64,000 nt of DNA from Ruegeria sp. AD91A (GTDB lineage: Bacteria; Pseudomonadota; Alphaproteobacteria; Rhodobacterales; Rhodobacteraceae), in contig NZ_CP031946.1 of assembly GCF_003443535.1 (NCBI RefSeq), positions 1,054,001 through 1,118,000 of the forward strand. The letters are read 5' to 3'. The notes below the pieces were generated by a model. That model was not told the DNA's origin, ran no database searches, and worked only from the letters and a program-made list of their open reading frames with translations. The translations under genes were made by a program, and so were the position numbers. Position 1 is the first letter of the stretch, and the number at the start of each line of letters is the position of its first letter. Shown piece by piece: positions 1-8,637 of the stretch.

Positions 1-420
1 GGGCTGCGCCATTAAAGCCGTATGTCTGTGAGTGGAGGATAGTGCTCTGGGGATTTCGGGGGCAAGGTCACAATCCCTTTCGCACCTCTCAGCAAAGCTC
101 AAGGTGTTTGAGCGACTTAAGTTGTTGATATTGTTGTTCGGACACTTCGTCGAGGCACCTTCCACCAACAAGGTCATGTGGCGTGAGATTGCGATCCCAG
201 TCCGCAAGCGTCACGATCAGGGCGATCGTTCTTTCTCCGCTCAGGTGCGCGATCTCCTTGGTCGCTTGAGCAACTCCAATTATCTTGCATGTCCTGTCTT
301 GCACCATGCGCGGAACAATCATTGACGCTTATTCCTCGGCATGGACCTCTCTACCCGTGGTTTTTGATGTACACTTTCAGGACGAGGCTGGATCGCGTCC
401 GCTTTAATGGAGGAAAGAAC
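1..420. other. Window-edge stretch without a supported gene
   Basis: Open frames exist on both strands (about 97 codons on plus from 32, about 77 codons on minus from 322) but they overlap each other, neither has a convincing ribosome binding site, and neither resembles a family I recognise. The stretch could hold the end of a decayed gene whose body lies left of the window. The only site I can support is the GGAGG at 409-413 that serves the gene starting at 421. Confidence 0.4.
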
Positions 421-750
421 GTGCAAGTGATCTTTTCAAATAAGACGTTCATAATCAAAGTGCTGGTTTTAGCGCTTTTGGGCTGTTACTTTATTTCGGG
501 TTTTTCAATCCTAAGCGTCATAAGTTGGCTTGTACTTGGAGTAATAATTGCACTGATCCTCGGCAGACTTACTGACGAGGATTGGGATAGTGATGATGAC
601 TCAGAAAGCGAAAAAATATCAGACTCCAAAGCCACCTCTCATGTCGATGACGAGAAGACGCACGAGAGCAGCAGTTCGACAGCGGAAACAGCATCCAGCA
701 GCGGATCCGGAGGCGGCGACGTTGGCGGAGGAGGCGACGCAGGTATGTAA
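421..750 (+). CDS. Small membrane protein with acidic/Ser linker and Gly-rich tail (unknown)
   Basis: Predicted 109-residue protein of no family I recognise. I start it at the GTG at 421 because GGAGG lies 7 bases upstream; the frame is open further upstream but without such a site. A short N-terminal basic stretch is followed by one long or two closely spaced hydrophobic segments (about residues 11-46), so it should sit in the inner membrane. The rest is low complexity: an Asp/Glu/Ser-rich linker, then SGSGGGDVGGGGDAGM at the very C-terminus. Glycine-rich C-terminal tails after a membrane segment occur in several unrelated bacterial membrane proteins, so the tail does not identify a function. 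The next gene is convergent, so it looks monocistronic. Confidence 0.6.
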   Translation: MQVIFSNKTFIIKVLVLALLGCYFISGFSILSVISWLVLGVIIALILGRLTDEDWDSDDDSESEKISDSKATSHVDDEKTHESSSSTAETASSSGSGGGDVGGGGDAGM

Positions 751-817
751 CTGGTATGACGGTCAACCAGTTACATATGTTGTCGGGTGCATTGAATCAA
801 TCCGTAAGGCTTGCGTC

Positions 818-1387
818 TTAACCACGCCAGGTGCGCACGACACCGCAGTCCATATGCACGAAATTGGATCCGTAGTATTGACCAACTCCGCCAGCCCTGC
901 ATGACATAGCGGCCTTTGCCATCTGCGAAACAGAACGGGACGCCAGGCGCAAGTCTGCTGCTTGTCCCTGCATATGAAGCGATTTCCGGGCAACACCGCG
1001 AGATCTGGAGCGGAGCATGGCGTTGGTCTGTGGAGAACGATAGCCCGACAGCAACATATAAGGTTCACTGACATCCAGCAGGTTGTGTGATGCCGCCATG
1101 ATATCAATCGCGCGTAAATCGATGGATTTTACCTGATCTGTACGCCAATCACGCATGAAGTGATGCACTTCTTTGACAGCGTCCTTGATATACTTACCAT
1201 CGACCCAATAAATCATGTCCAACCGTTCGCCCGTGCGACCGGAATACATACGTATGCGACGAATATCGCCGCCACCGCGCAAAAAGCCTGCTGCATTGGA
1301 GTATGTGGGTGCTGCTGCAACTGCGGTTGCTGCAAACGCACCCAATAGGGCACGTCGGGTCAAGCCCGAGGAACTGCTCTTGGTCAT
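818..1387 (-). CDS. DUF882 / YcbK-like M15-type peptidase-fold protein, exported
   Basis: Predicted 189-residue exported protein of the DUF882 (YcbK-like) family, related to the D-Ala-D-Ala carboxypeptidase/peptidase M15 fold and presumed to act on peptidoglycan. The N-terminus has twin arginines (GLTRRALLGAF) before a hydrophobic stretch ending near SNAAG, so Tat export is likely. The fold's metal-site signatures are visible: SGYRSPQTNAML, LHMQGQAADL and VHMDCG, giving the expected His, Asp and His ligands. I chose the ATG at 1387; an in-frame start 11 codons upstream adds residues that do not look like a signal peptide. It is followed on the opposite side by an L,D-transpeptidase, which fits a cell-wall neighbourhood. 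Substrate is inferred from the family only. Confidence 0.87.
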   Translation of the reverse strand: MTKSSSSGLTRRALLGAFAATAVAAAPTYSNAAGFLRGGGDIRRIRMYSGRTGERLDMIYWVDGKYIKDAVKEVHHFMRDWRTDQVKSIDLRAIDIMAASHNLLDVSEPYMLLSGYRSPQTNAMLRSRSRGVARKSLHMQGQAADLRLASRSVSQMAKAAMSCRAGGVGQYYGSNFVHMDCGVVRTWRG

Positions 1388-1738
1388 TTTGGTCGTCCCG
1401 TACTGTTCCTGCCTGCACACGATGTTACGTGCACTGTCTTAATTTTTTCCCATCCCAGATGCGAAATTTATGACACAATCGGATTCGGCGGCCAAGAAGT
1501 GTTTCACAGTTACCTTTTCAAGGGGGAATTTTCGGCAGCTTTTTGCGCAAATGTCACAGCTAGGCACAGAAATTTTGCAGCTGTGGACGCCGTGCCACCG
1601 GGCCGATGCAAACGCGCATCAGGCGAAAGCAGAAGCGATTTGGTAAGGAATTTGTGAATAGACAAGCCTTCGCAGTAAAATCCATAGTTGCTCGACGCAC
1701 GTATCACCTACCCAAGCTATTGATTCCAAGGCCATCCA
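1388..1738. other. Divergent intergenic region, DUF882 gene / L,D-transpeptidase
   Basis: About 350 bases between divergent cell-wall genes. It must hold the promoters of both, but I cannot assign a -35/-10 pair with confidence and see no strong hairpin. Small open frames here lack ribosome binding sites. Confidence 0.4.
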
Positions 1739-3346
1739 ATGTTTTCTGTTTTCCGAACCAGTACCAGTAACCTGCTTGCCGCTTGTTTTGCGGCCACAGC
1801 CAGTATGGCAAACACCACTTCTGAATCCGCGCCAAACATGGCGTTTCAAATGGCGATAGCAGAACACACACCGCAGGCATCGCAGATCGCTGAGTTCTAT
1901 CGGACAAACGGGTTTTCGCCAATATGGGTGGGGGAAACCAATGAGCATATGCAACGCCGGGCTGCATTGATCCAGGCACTGTCAAATGCTCACCTGCACG
2001 GGCTGCCGCAGGCCGACGCAACAGTATCATCTTTGCTGCAGAAAATGGAAGGTGCACGCTCGACGCGCGACCTTGGGGCAGTTGAAGCGGAACTGAGTCG
2101 GGTTTTCGTGGAATTCGCTGACGCATTGTACTCAGGTGTTGTTCGGCCCGGCAGCGTCGACGACGGGCTTGTTCGGTCGGTGGATCGTTTCAGCGCAGCC
2201 GAACATCTGAACGGACTAAACACACATGGCACTGCGTATATTGCGCAGCTGGCACCTCAGACGCGTCAATACCGGGCCCTGATGAAGCAAAAGCTCACGC
2301 TGCAAACCTTAATAGATCAGGGCGGTTGGGGGGCGACTGTACCCGTAAGCAAGTTGGAATACGGCGACACCGGACCCAATGTCGTGAAGCTTCGCAATCG
2401 GTTGGTGTCAATGGGCTATATGAAGCCCTCGGCCAGCCCGTCTTTCGACGCGGCGCTTCTGGAAGGTGTTAGAGCTTTTCAAACCGCGCATGGGTTGGAA
2501 CCCGATGGCGTTGCAGGCAATGGTACGATTACCGAGGTGAACCGACCAGCTTCGGATCGGCTCAAGGCTGTATATGTCGCTCTGGAACGGGAACGCTGGT
2601 TGCCTCGGGATCGCGGCGTACGTCATATTCTTGTCAACCAGACCGATTTTTCGGCAAAGATCGTAGACGACGGGCAAGTCACCTTTGAAACCCGTGCGGT
2701 GATCGGCAAGAACACGCATGATCGCCGCAGCCCGGAGTTCTCGGATGTGATGGAGCATATGGTGATAAACCCCAGCTGGTATGTTCCACGCTCGATCATC
2801 ACCAAGGAATATCTGCCCAAGCTGAAAGCGAATCCCAATGCGGTCGGTCATATTCAGATTACTGACCGCAGGGGGCGGCAGGTCAATCGCGGGGCTGTTG
2901 ATTTCAATCAGTTCACTGCTCGGAGCTTTCCTTTTGCGATGCGTCAGCCACCCAGCAAAAGCAATGCTTTGGGGCTGGTCAAGTTCATGTTCCCCAATAA
3001 GCACAACATTTATCTGCATGATACGCCTCAGAAAAGTCTGTTTTCGCGTGAGGTGCGTGCGTTCTCGCACGGCTGCATCCGGCTGGCTCAGCCCTTCGAA
3101 TTTGCCTATGCATTGCTGGCCAAACAGGAAGAGGATCCCAAGGCCTTCTTCCATCGCGTTCTGAACACTGGGAAGGAAACCAAGGTCGATTTGGAACAAA
3201 AAGTTCCGGTGCACTTGATTTATCGAACAGCCTATGTCGGACCAAAAGGCGACGTGCAGTATCGCCGTGATGTCTATGGTAGGGACAGCAAGACTTGGGA
3301 GGCCCTGCAAAAGGCAGGGGTGGCCCTGCCGGACATTCAGGGTTAA
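1739..3346 (+). CDS. L,D-transpeptidase (YcbB/LdtD type)
   Basis: Predicted 535-residue periplasmic L,D-transpeptidase that would form 3-3 cross-links in peptidoglycan or attach proteins to it. The N-terminus carries a probable signal peptide. A scaffold region typical of the YcbB/LdtD group follows, then a peptidoglycan-binding domain (about residues 203-260, with [20 protein letters not shown]) and a YkuD catalytic domain. The catalytic motif SHGCIRL is intact with Cys446 as nucleophile, and an upstream His lies in the family's HDTP motif (YLHDTP). Length matches YcbB-type enzymes rather than the short single-domain Ldts. It is followed after 34 bases by lpxD and could share its transcript. 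Confidence 0.93.
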   Translation: MFSVFRTSTSNLLAACFAATASMANTTSESAPNMAFQMAIAEHTPQASQIAEFYRTNGFSPIWVGETNEHMQRRAALIQALSNAHLHGLPQADATVSSLLQKMEGARSTRDLGAVEAELSRVFVEFADALYSGVVRPGSVDDGLVRSVDRFSAAEHLNGLNTHGTAYIAQLAPQTRQYRALMKQKLTLQTLIDQGGWGATVPVSKLEYGDTGPNVVKLRNRLVSMGYMKPSASPSFDAALLEGVRAFQTAHGLEPDGVAGNGTITEVNRPASDRLKAVYVALERERWLPRDRGVRHILVNQTDFSAKIVDDGQVTFETRAVIGKNTHDRRSPEFSDVMEHMVINPSWYVPRSIITKEYLPKLKANPNAVGHIQITDRRGRQVNRGAVDFNQFTARSFPFAMRQPPSKSNALGLVKFMFPNKHNIYLHDTPQKSLFSREVRAFSHGCIRLAQPFEFAYALLAKQEEDPKAFFHRVLNTGKETKVDLEQKVPVHLIYRTAYVGPKGDVQYRRDVYGRDSKTWEALQKAGVALPDIQG

Positions 3347-3380
3347 GCACAGGGCAAATCCTGCCAAAAGGAAGCCCGTG

Positions 3381-4472
3381 ATGCAGTTTACCATTCAGCA
3401 AATCGCCGACGCTTTGGGTGTCGAGTGCCAAGGTGATGGTGGCCTGACGATCGTGCGGGCGGCCGAACCGGGCGATGCCGGACCAACCGATCTGGCGATG
3501 GCCATGTCCCCGAAATATGCCGAGGCGCTTTCGAACGGGGAAGCGCGCGCCGCCGTTCTCTGGGAAGGTGCGGACTGGCGGGCCATGGGTTTGCGAGCGG
3601 CCGTTTTCGTGAAACGTCCGCGCATGGCAATGGCCGGGATCACCGCGATGCTGGATCGCGGGCAAGGGGTTGAACCGGGCATTCACCCTTCCGCAGTGAT
3701 CGATCCAACGGCTGAAATTGGATCAGATGTGGCGATTGGACCGCTGACTGTTGTTGGCGCGCGGGCTCGAATTGGTTCGGGCTCGATAATCGGGGCGCAC
3801 TGTGTGGTGGGTATCGACGCCGTTTTGGGCGAACGGGCCTTTTTGCGCGAAATGGTCAGCATTGGCGCGCGCGCTCAAATCGGGGATCGGTTTATTGCGC
3901 AACCTGGAGCAAGGATTGGCGGTGACGGATTCAGTTTTGTGACACCCGAGGTCTCCGGCGCTGAGAACGCCCGCAAAACGTTGGGCGATCAGGGTGATGC
4001 AAAGGCCCAAAACTGGCTTCGCATCCACTCTTTGGGTGCGGTCGAGATCGGGGACGATGTGGAAGTTGGCTCCAATTGCACCGTCGACAATGGAACCATC
4101 CGCAACACGCGTATCGGCAACGGCTCCAAGCTGGATAATCTGGTCCATGTCGGGCACAACACCCGCATCGGGCAGGATTGTCTGTTGTGCGGTCAGACGG
4201 GCGTGTCCGGCTCGGTTGAGATCGGCAACAACGTCGTTCTGGGCGGGCAGACCGGAGTGGTCGACAATATTTTCATAGGGGATGGCGTCATCTCAGGTGG
4301 GGGCACAAAGATTCTGTCAAATGTTCCGGCCGGTCGCGTAATCATGGGGTATCCAGGCATCAAAATGGAGACTCATACAGATGTCTACAAGGCGCAGCGG
4401 CGACTGCCCCGCATGGCACGCGACGTTGAGGCATTGAAAAAGGCTGTTTTCAAACAGACCCCAAGCGATTAA
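3381..4472 (+). CDS. lpxD: UDP-3-O-acylglucosamine N-acyltransferase LpxD
   Basis: Predicted 363-residue LpxD, which adds the second 3-hydroxyacyl chain from acyl-ACP to UDP-3-O-acyl-glucosamine in lipid A synthesis, in the cytoplasm. An N-terminal uridine-binding domain (residues 1-100) precedes a long left-handed beta-helix of hexapeptide repeats ([20 protein letters not shown] and onward). The catalytic-His segment [13 protein letters not shown] is present. The start at 3381 gives the usual N-terminus [13 protein letters not shown]; the frame is open upstream into the L,D-transpeptidase gene, but that extension is not family-like. It lacks the usual bamA-lpxD-fabZ-lpxA neighbours: instead an acyl carrier protein and a ketosynthase follow. 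Confidence 0.94.
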   Translation: MQFTIQQIADALGVECQGDGGLTIVRAAEPGDAGPTDLAMAMSPKYAEALSNGEARAAVLWEGADWRAMGLRAAVFVKRPRMAMAGITAMLDRGQGVEPGIHPSAVIDPTAEIGSDVAIGPLTVVGARARIGSGSIIGAHCVVGIDAVLGERAFLREMVSIGARAQIGDRFIAQPGARIGGDGFSFVTPEVSGAENARKTLGDQGDAKAQNWLRIHSLGAVEIGDDVEVGSNCTVDNGTIRNTRIGNGSKLDNLVHVGHNTRIGQDCLLCGQTGVSGSVEIGNNVVLGGQTGVVDNIFIGDGVISGGGTKILSNVPAGRVIMGYPGIKMETHTDVYKAQRRLPRMARDVEALKKAVFKQTPSD

Positions 4473-4504
4473 ATCATCGTCAAACTGAAAATCAGGGGAT
4501 CGAC

Positions 4505-4762
4505 ATGAGCATCAGCGACCGCGTCATCGCAATCATTGCAGAGCAGGCCGTGCTGGAGCTATCGGACGTGACGCCCGAAAGCACGCTGGAGGATCTGGGT
4601 ATCGACAGCCTTGGTCTGGTCGAAAGCATCTTCGCGATTGAGGAAGAGTTCGACATCTCTATTCCTTTCAATGCCAACGAACCCGAAGCCAACGATTTTG
4701 ATATCTCCAATGTTGCTGCGATCATTGCCGGGATCGAAAAGCTCGTGTCGGAAAAGGTCTGA
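4505..4762 (+). CDS. Acyl carrier protein, dedicated paralogue
   Basis: Predicted 85-residue acyl carrier protein. The phosphopantetheine attachment site is the Ser of GIDSLGLVE (Ser35), in the standard position, and the four-helix pattern of the family is visible. It is not the housekeeping AcpP: it is not next to fabF in a fab cluster and its sequence after the attachment helix (FDISIPFNANEPEANDFD) is distinctive. It sits 32 bases after lpxD and 9 bases before a ketosynthase gene, so all three probably form one transcript. By context it may carry an unusual acyl chain for lipid A, as AcpXL does in rhizobia, or act like the NodF partner of NodE. Both are inferences. Confidence 0.9.
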   Translation: MSISDRVIAIIAEQAVLELSDVTPESTLEDLGIDSLGLVESIFAIEEEFDISIPFNANEPEANDFDISNVAAIIAGIEKLVSEKV

Positions 4763-4771
4763 CAGACGCTC

Positions 4772-5980
4772 ATGAAACGTGTTGTCATTACCGGCGCAGG
4801 TACGATCAATTCACTGGGCCATTCGGTTCCTGACACGCTGGAAGCCATGCGGGAAGGTCGCTGTGGGATCTCGGAACTGGAATTCCGGGACGTTGACCGG
4901 TTGGCCATCAAGATCGGCGGGCAGGTTCGTGACTTTGAGGCCGAAGGGCGGTTCAACCGTCAACAGATGTCGCTGTATGACCGGTTCACTCAGTTCACAC
5001 TGACCGCTGCCAAAGAGGCTATAGATCAGTCGGGCATCGAGTTTCACGGAGAGCTTGCTGCAAAGTCAGGTGTTGTCCTGGGGACTGCCGGTGGTGGTGT
5101 GTCGACCTGGGACGACAATTACCGATCGGTCTATGAGGATGGCAAGAACAGGGTACACCCTTTTGTTGTTCCCAAACTCATGAACAACGCGGCGGCCAGC
5201 CATGTTTCCATGGAACACAACCTCAAGGGTCCCAGCTTCACCGTGTCGACCGCCTGTGCATCTTCGAACCATGCCATGGCTCAGGCCTTTCAGATGGTCC
5301 GCAGCGGTATTGCACCGGTCATGGTCACAGGCGGGTCCGAATCCATGTTGTGTTTCGGTGGCGTCAAAGCCTGGGAAGGGCTGCGCGTGATGTCGAAGGA
5401 TGCGTGCCGACCGTTCAGTGCCAACCGCAACGGGATGGTACAAGGGGAAGGGGCCGGCATCTTTGTTTTCGAGGAATACGAACACGCCCGTGCCCGGGGC
5501 GCCGAGATAATGTGCGAAGTCGTCGGTTTCGCTATGTCGTCAGACGCGGCCGATATCGTGATGCCCAGCAAACAAGGGGCTTCGCGGGCCATGTCAGGTG
5601 CCTTGGCCGATGCCAGCTTGAATGCCTGCGATGTCTGCTACATCAACGCGCATGGCACCGGAACGGCAGCGAATGACAAAACTGAGTGTGCCGCAGTGGC
5701 AGATGTATTTGGACCCCATGCCGACGATCTGATGATATCGTCGACCAAATCCATGCATGGCCATCTGATCGGAGGAACCGGTGCGGTGGAGCTGTTGGCC
5801 TGTATCATGGCGCTACGGGATGGTGTGATCGCACCCACCATCGGATACGAGGAACCCGATCCGGAATGCGCGCTTGATGTTGTGCCGAACGAAGCTCGGG
5901 AAGCCAAAGTTGACGTCGCACTCAGCAATGCGTTTGCCTTTGGCGGACTGAATGCGGTTTTAGCGCTGAAGCGGATTTAG
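4772..5980 (+). CDS. Beta-ketoacyl-ACP synthase (KAS II / NodE-like)
   Basis: Predicted 402-residue condensing enzyme of the thiolase fold. The catalytic triad is intact: Cys162 in VSTACASSNHA, His294 in NAHGTGTAAND and His331 in KSMHGHLIGG, the Cys-His-His pattern of FabF/NodE enzymes that extend acyl-ACP with malonyl-ACP. The usual GAAGAVE after the last His reads GGTGAVE, a small divergence. Its start lies 9 bases after the dedicated acyl carrier protein gene, an ACP-ketosynthase pairing also seen in NodF-NodE and rhizobial AcpXL clusters. It probably elongates chains on that carrier; the product is unknown. Confidence 0.92.
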   Translation: MKRVVITGAGTINSLGHSVPDTLEAMREGRCGISELEFRDVDRLAIKIGGQVRDFEAEGRFNRQQMSLYDRFTQFTLTAAKEAIDQSGIEFHGELAAKSGVVLGTAGGGVSTWDDNYRSVYEDGKNRVHPFVVPKLMNNAAASHVSMEHNLKGPSFTVSTACASSNHAMAQAFQMVRSGIAPVMVTGGSESMLCFGGVKAWEGLRVMSKDACRPFSANRNGMVQGEGAGIFVFEEYEHARARGAEIMCEVVGFAMSSDAADIVMPSKQGASRAMSGALADASLNACDVCYINAHGTGTAANDKTECAAVADVFGPHADDLMISSTKSMHGHLIGGTGAVELLACIMALRDGVIAPTIGYEEPDPECALDVVPNEAREAKVDVALSNAFAFGGLNAVLALKRI

Positions 5981-5989
5981 TCCGCGCAG

Positions 5990-6014
5990 CGCCGCCGCAT
6001 AGGATGCGGCGGCG
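5990..6014. terminator. Long GC hairpin between convergent genes
   Basis: Perfect 11-bp stem (CGCCGCCGCAT / ATGCGGCGGCG) with a 3-base loop, lying between the convergent ketosynthase and ialB genes. There is no T-tract on either side, so it may act as a 3'-end stabiliser or a Rho-assisted stop for both strands rather than a classical intrinsic terminator. Confidence 0.6.
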
Positions 6015-6030
6015 TATTCGAAACGCGCTC

Positions 6031-6609
6031 TTAGTTCCCGTTGACGGTCAGGGAATCAAAGCCGGACGTAAAGCCGGACAACGACATTTCCATTTCCAGA
6101 ACCTGGTCCGGGAATCGGGCCGGTACCAACGAGAAGACTGCCTTGGTGCCAGATTTCATTGCTTCGATGTCGCCCTGGCTCAGGCCCAGTTGCGCGACGC
6201 AGCCAACAGGCAAGCAATGGTGATAGTTATACAGCTTGCGGGGCGCACCATCGATGGACAGGGCGAGCTGTGCTTGCAGCAGTGTTTCCAAAGGAACAAT
6301 CACGTTGGCCCATGCAACTGCCGCGCCGCCTTCGGGCAGTTTCCCGATCGACACTTCTGCAATCGGATCACCTTGATTGCCCTTCAGTATCTGAACGATG
6401 GCGCACGGGTCTTCACCTTCCTGCGCCTTGATGCAGGACACGTCCCAATCTCCGAACTCTTCCTTGACGAACTGTTCTCCGGGGCGCGGTCCTTCCTGAC
6501 CCAGATCGAGCCCGGCATCCGGTTCAGAAGTCGTTGTGTCCTGCGCGTATACTGCACCACATAGCAGAACTGCCGCTACTGTACTAAGCGAGAGGATTTT
6601 CTTAGTCAT
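6031..6609 (-). CDS. Invasion-associated locus B (IalB) family protein
   Basis: Predicted 192-residue exported protein of the IalB family, named from Bartonella but widespread in non-pathogenic alphaproteobacteria. It has a signal peptide (MTKKILSLSTVAAVLLCGAVYA) cleaved before QDTT, an acidic linker, and the family's core starting at EEFGDWDVSC. Cysteine pairs typical of the family are present (VSCIKAQEGEDPC and HHCLPVGCVAQ), which suggests disulphides in the periplasm. The function in free-living bacteria is unknown. Its upstream region (6610-6852) contains a promoter-like site and a terminator-like hairpin, so its expression may be attenuated or may simply follow a separate small RNA gene. 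Confidence 0.88.
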   Translation of the reverse strand: MTKKILSLSTVAAVLLCGAVYAQDTTTSEPDAGLDLGQEGPRPGEQFVKEEFGDWDVSCIKAQEGEDPCAIVQILKGNQGDPIAEVSIGKLPEGGAAVAWANVIVPLETLLQAQLALSIDGAPRKLYNYHHCLPVGCVAQLGLSQGDIEAMKSGTKAVFSLVPARFPDQVLEMEMSLSGFTSGFDSLTVNGN

Positions 6610-6745
6610 GAATGCCTCGATTTGATGATTGAGCTTTTTGCCTCGTTTAACACTCTTCTGAACTGGTGTCAGGCACTAACAGAAAAGCTTGTCCGAACGT
6701 GAACGGATTGTTGCCAGATCATCGAAACCGAACTGTCCTGAACCA

Positions 6746-6817
6746 GAAAAAGAGAGCTGTATTTGCCAGCTCTCTTTCCCAAAAGGTTCTCCCCGTCGGA
6801 CTGGCCGACTTATTTAT
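6746..6817 (-). ncRNA. Candidate small RNA or ialB leader attenuator
   Basis: On the minus strand a promoter-like pair (see 6824-6852) would start a transcript near 6817. About 42 bases later an intrinsic-terminator pattern follows: AGAGAGCTG, 7-base loop, CAGCTCTCT, then a T-rich run (CTCTCTTTTTC), at 6775-6746. In between lies a smaller hairpin, GTCGG-CCAGT-CCGAC. The product would be about 72 nt with no open frame of note. Because ialB starts at 6609 on the same strand, the same structure could be a premature-termination leader of ialB instead of an independent RNA. I do not recognise a known RNA family. Inferred from sequence patterns only. Confidence 0.45.
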
Positions 6818-6823
6818 GCGCAA

Positions 6824-6852
6824 ACCCTACGAAAGGGGCGCTGACGGGTCAA
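6824..6852 (-). promoter_or_regulatory. Sigma70-like promoter, minus strand
   Basis: Minus-strand TTGACC (6852-6847) and TAGGGT (6829-6824) are separated by exactly 17 bases. The -35 is close to consensus, the -10 is weak. The predicted start is about 6817, leading into the candidate RNA and then ialB. Confidence 0.45.
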
Positions 6853-6910
6853 CAGCTATCCTCAAATTTTAATCTGTCCGTCAGAACTTTAAAACCTTTC
6901 CTGGACTGAC

Positions 6911-6936
6911 AAAAAAGCCGTGCCCGAAGGCACGGC
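6911..6936 (-). terminator. Minus-strand intrinsic terminator with TTCG loop
   Basis: Reading the minus strand: GCCGTGCC, TTCG, GGCACGGC, then six Ts. This is a textbook intrinsic terminator with a very stable tetraloop, but no minus-strand gene ends here; the region to the right is the 5' part of the plus-strand DUF853 gene. It would stop antisense transcription before the promoter at 6824-6852. Confidence 0.7.
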
Positions 6937-7057
6937 CAGTCGACAGGGAGGAAATCTGCCCCACGTGAAGGAAACAAACGCAGGGCAAATTGACTATCGC
7001 AGTCAAAGGTTAACTTTGTATGCTGGTGACGGATCGGTGAAATATAAGGCAGTGTTA

Positions 7058-8605
7058 ATGGGCAATAATATTTTTTTGGGCGGCGGTGGCGAAGGCTATG
7101 GCCTGCCGCAGGAACTGGCGCTGAAATATGCGAACCGCCACGGGCTGATTGCCGGTGCGACCGGGACCGGTAAGACTGTAACCTTGCAAATCCTGGCGGA
7201 AGGGTTTTCCCAAGCCGGGGTCCCGGTGTTTTTGTCCGATGTCAAAGGTGATTTGTCGGGTCTGGCTTTGCCCGGAAGCGATACGCAGAAATTGCATCAG
7301 GCGTTTATGGACCGTGCCGGCCGCATTGGATTTGACGATTTTTCCTATTCTGCCTGCCCGGTTACGTTCTGGGATCTCTTTGGTGAACAGGGCCATCCGG
7401 TGCGGACGACGGTAACCGAAATGGGGCCCTTGCTGCTGTCCCGGTTGATGGAATTGAGCGAAGCACAGGAAGGCATTTTGAATATAGCGTTCCGGGTGGC
7501 CGATGAAGAGGGAATGCCGCTTCTGGATCTCAAGGATCTTCAGGCATTGTTGGTCTGGATCGGAGAGAACAGGACCCAGCTTTCATTACGATACGGCAAT
7601 GTTTCGACATCTTCGATCGGTGCCATCCAGCGGCGTTTGCTGGTATTGGAAAATCAGGGCGGAACAAAGCTGTTTGGCGAACCCGCGCTTGATCTGTCCG
7701 ATTTGATGCGTACCGATGAAAGCGGGCAGGGGATGGTGAACATCCTTGCTTCGGACAAGCTGATGGCCTCGCCAAGGTTGTATGCGACGTTCCTGCTGTG
7801 GCTGCTGAGTGAATTGTTTGAGGAACTACCCGAAGTCGGTGATCCTGAAAAACCCAAGCTGGTGTTCTTTTTTGATGAGGCACATCTGCTGTTTGATGGC
7901 GCTCCGAAAGTGTTGGTGGACAAGGTCGAGCAGGTTGCCCGGTTGATCCGTTCCAAAGGGGTGGGGGTTTATTTCATAACTCAGAACCCCGCCGATATAC
8001 CCGAGGATATTCTGGGGCAGTTGGGCAATCGCGTTCAGCACGCTTTGCGAGCGTTCACGGCGCGTGACCGAAAGAACCTGCGCCTGGCGGCCGAAACATA
8101 TCGTGAGAATCCGGCCTTCGACACCGAAGTCGCAATCCGGGAGGTAGGCGTCGGTGAGGCGGTAACGTCGATGCTTCAGAAAAAAGGGGTTCCCGGAATC
8201 GTCGAACGCACACTGATTCGCCCACCGGGGTCTCAGTTGGGGCCGATCTCTGATGCCGAGCGTCGGACCATTCTCGGTACCTCCCCGATGGCGGCAAAAT
8301 ATGACAAGGGAATAGACCGAAAGTCGGCTTTTGAAATCCTGCAAGCCCGGGCAGAGGCAGCCGCCAGGGCCGCTGAACAGGCAGAGGCCGATGAGGTTCT
8401 GGAAACGCAGTCACCGATGGAGCGGGAGTATGCTTCGGCACGCAGATACTCTGGAAGCCGGGTTGGCAGGTCCTCTTCCCGGGTGCAACGCCGCAAAGAT
8501 ACCTTTGCATCGGCGATGACCGACGCGGTAATCAAGGAACTGAAGGGAACGACCGGACGTCGTATCGTGCGCGGTATTCTTGGCGGTTTGTTCCGAAATA
8601 AATGA
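7058..8605 (+). CDS. HerA-like ATPase, DUF853 (YjgR) family
   Basis: Predicted 515-residue ATPase of the DUF853/YjgR group, related to HerA-FtsK motors. The P-loop GATGTGKT is at residues 33-40 and the Walker B strand reads LVFFFDEAHLLF (about residues 268-280). A C-terminal tail rich in Ala, Glu, Arg and Ser precedes the conserved ending RRIVRGILGGLFRNK. I start it at the ATG at 7058, giving MGNNIFLGGG; the frame is open upstream to a GTG at 6920, but that segment contains a terminator-like hairpin. The family is thought to process or translocate DNA or protein, but its role is not established. It appears monocistronic. Confidence 0.9.
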   Translation: MGNNIFLGGGGEGYGLPQELALKYANRHGLIAGATGTGKTVTLQILAEGFSQAGVPVFLSDVKGDLSGLALPGSDTQKLHQAFMDRAGRIGFDDFSYSACPVTFWDLFGEQGHPVRTTVTEMGPLLLSRLMELSEAQEGILNIAFRVADEEGMPLLDLKDLQALLVWIGENRTQLSLRYGNVSTSSIGAIQRRLLVLENQGGTKLFGEPALDLSDLMRTDESGQGMVNILASDKLMASPRLYATFLLWLLSELFEELPEVGDPEKPKLVFFFDEAHLLFDGAPKVLVDKVEQVARLIRSKGVGVYFITQNPADIPEDILGQLGNRVQHALRAFTARDRKNLRLAAETYRENPAFDTEVAIREVGVGEAVTSMLQKKGVPGIVERTLIRPPGSQLGPISDAERRTILGTSPMAAKYDKGIDRKSAFEILQARAEAAARAAEQAEADEVLETQSPMEREYASARRYSGSRVGRSSSRVQRRKDTFASAMTDAVIKELKGTTGRRIVRGILGGLFRNK

Positions 8606-8610
8606 CGGAA

Positions 8611-8631
8611 CGGCGCCCATCGCGGGCGCCG
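8611..8631. terminator. Hairpin between convergent genes
   Basis: CGGCGCCC, 5-base loop, GGGCGCCG lies between the 3' ends of the DUF853 gene and the small lipoprotein gene. Short T-rich stretches follow on the plus side only (GCAATGTTTATTT). Confidence 0.55.
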
Positions 8632-8637
8632 CAATGT

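Noticed and set aside
2408..3394. A 328-codon minus-strand frame
   Set aside because: Antisense to the L,D-transpeptidase catalytic domain, which is certain.
6666..6872. A 68-codon plus-strand frame
   Set aside because: It runs across the minus-strand promoter and terminator patterns and lacks a ribosome site.
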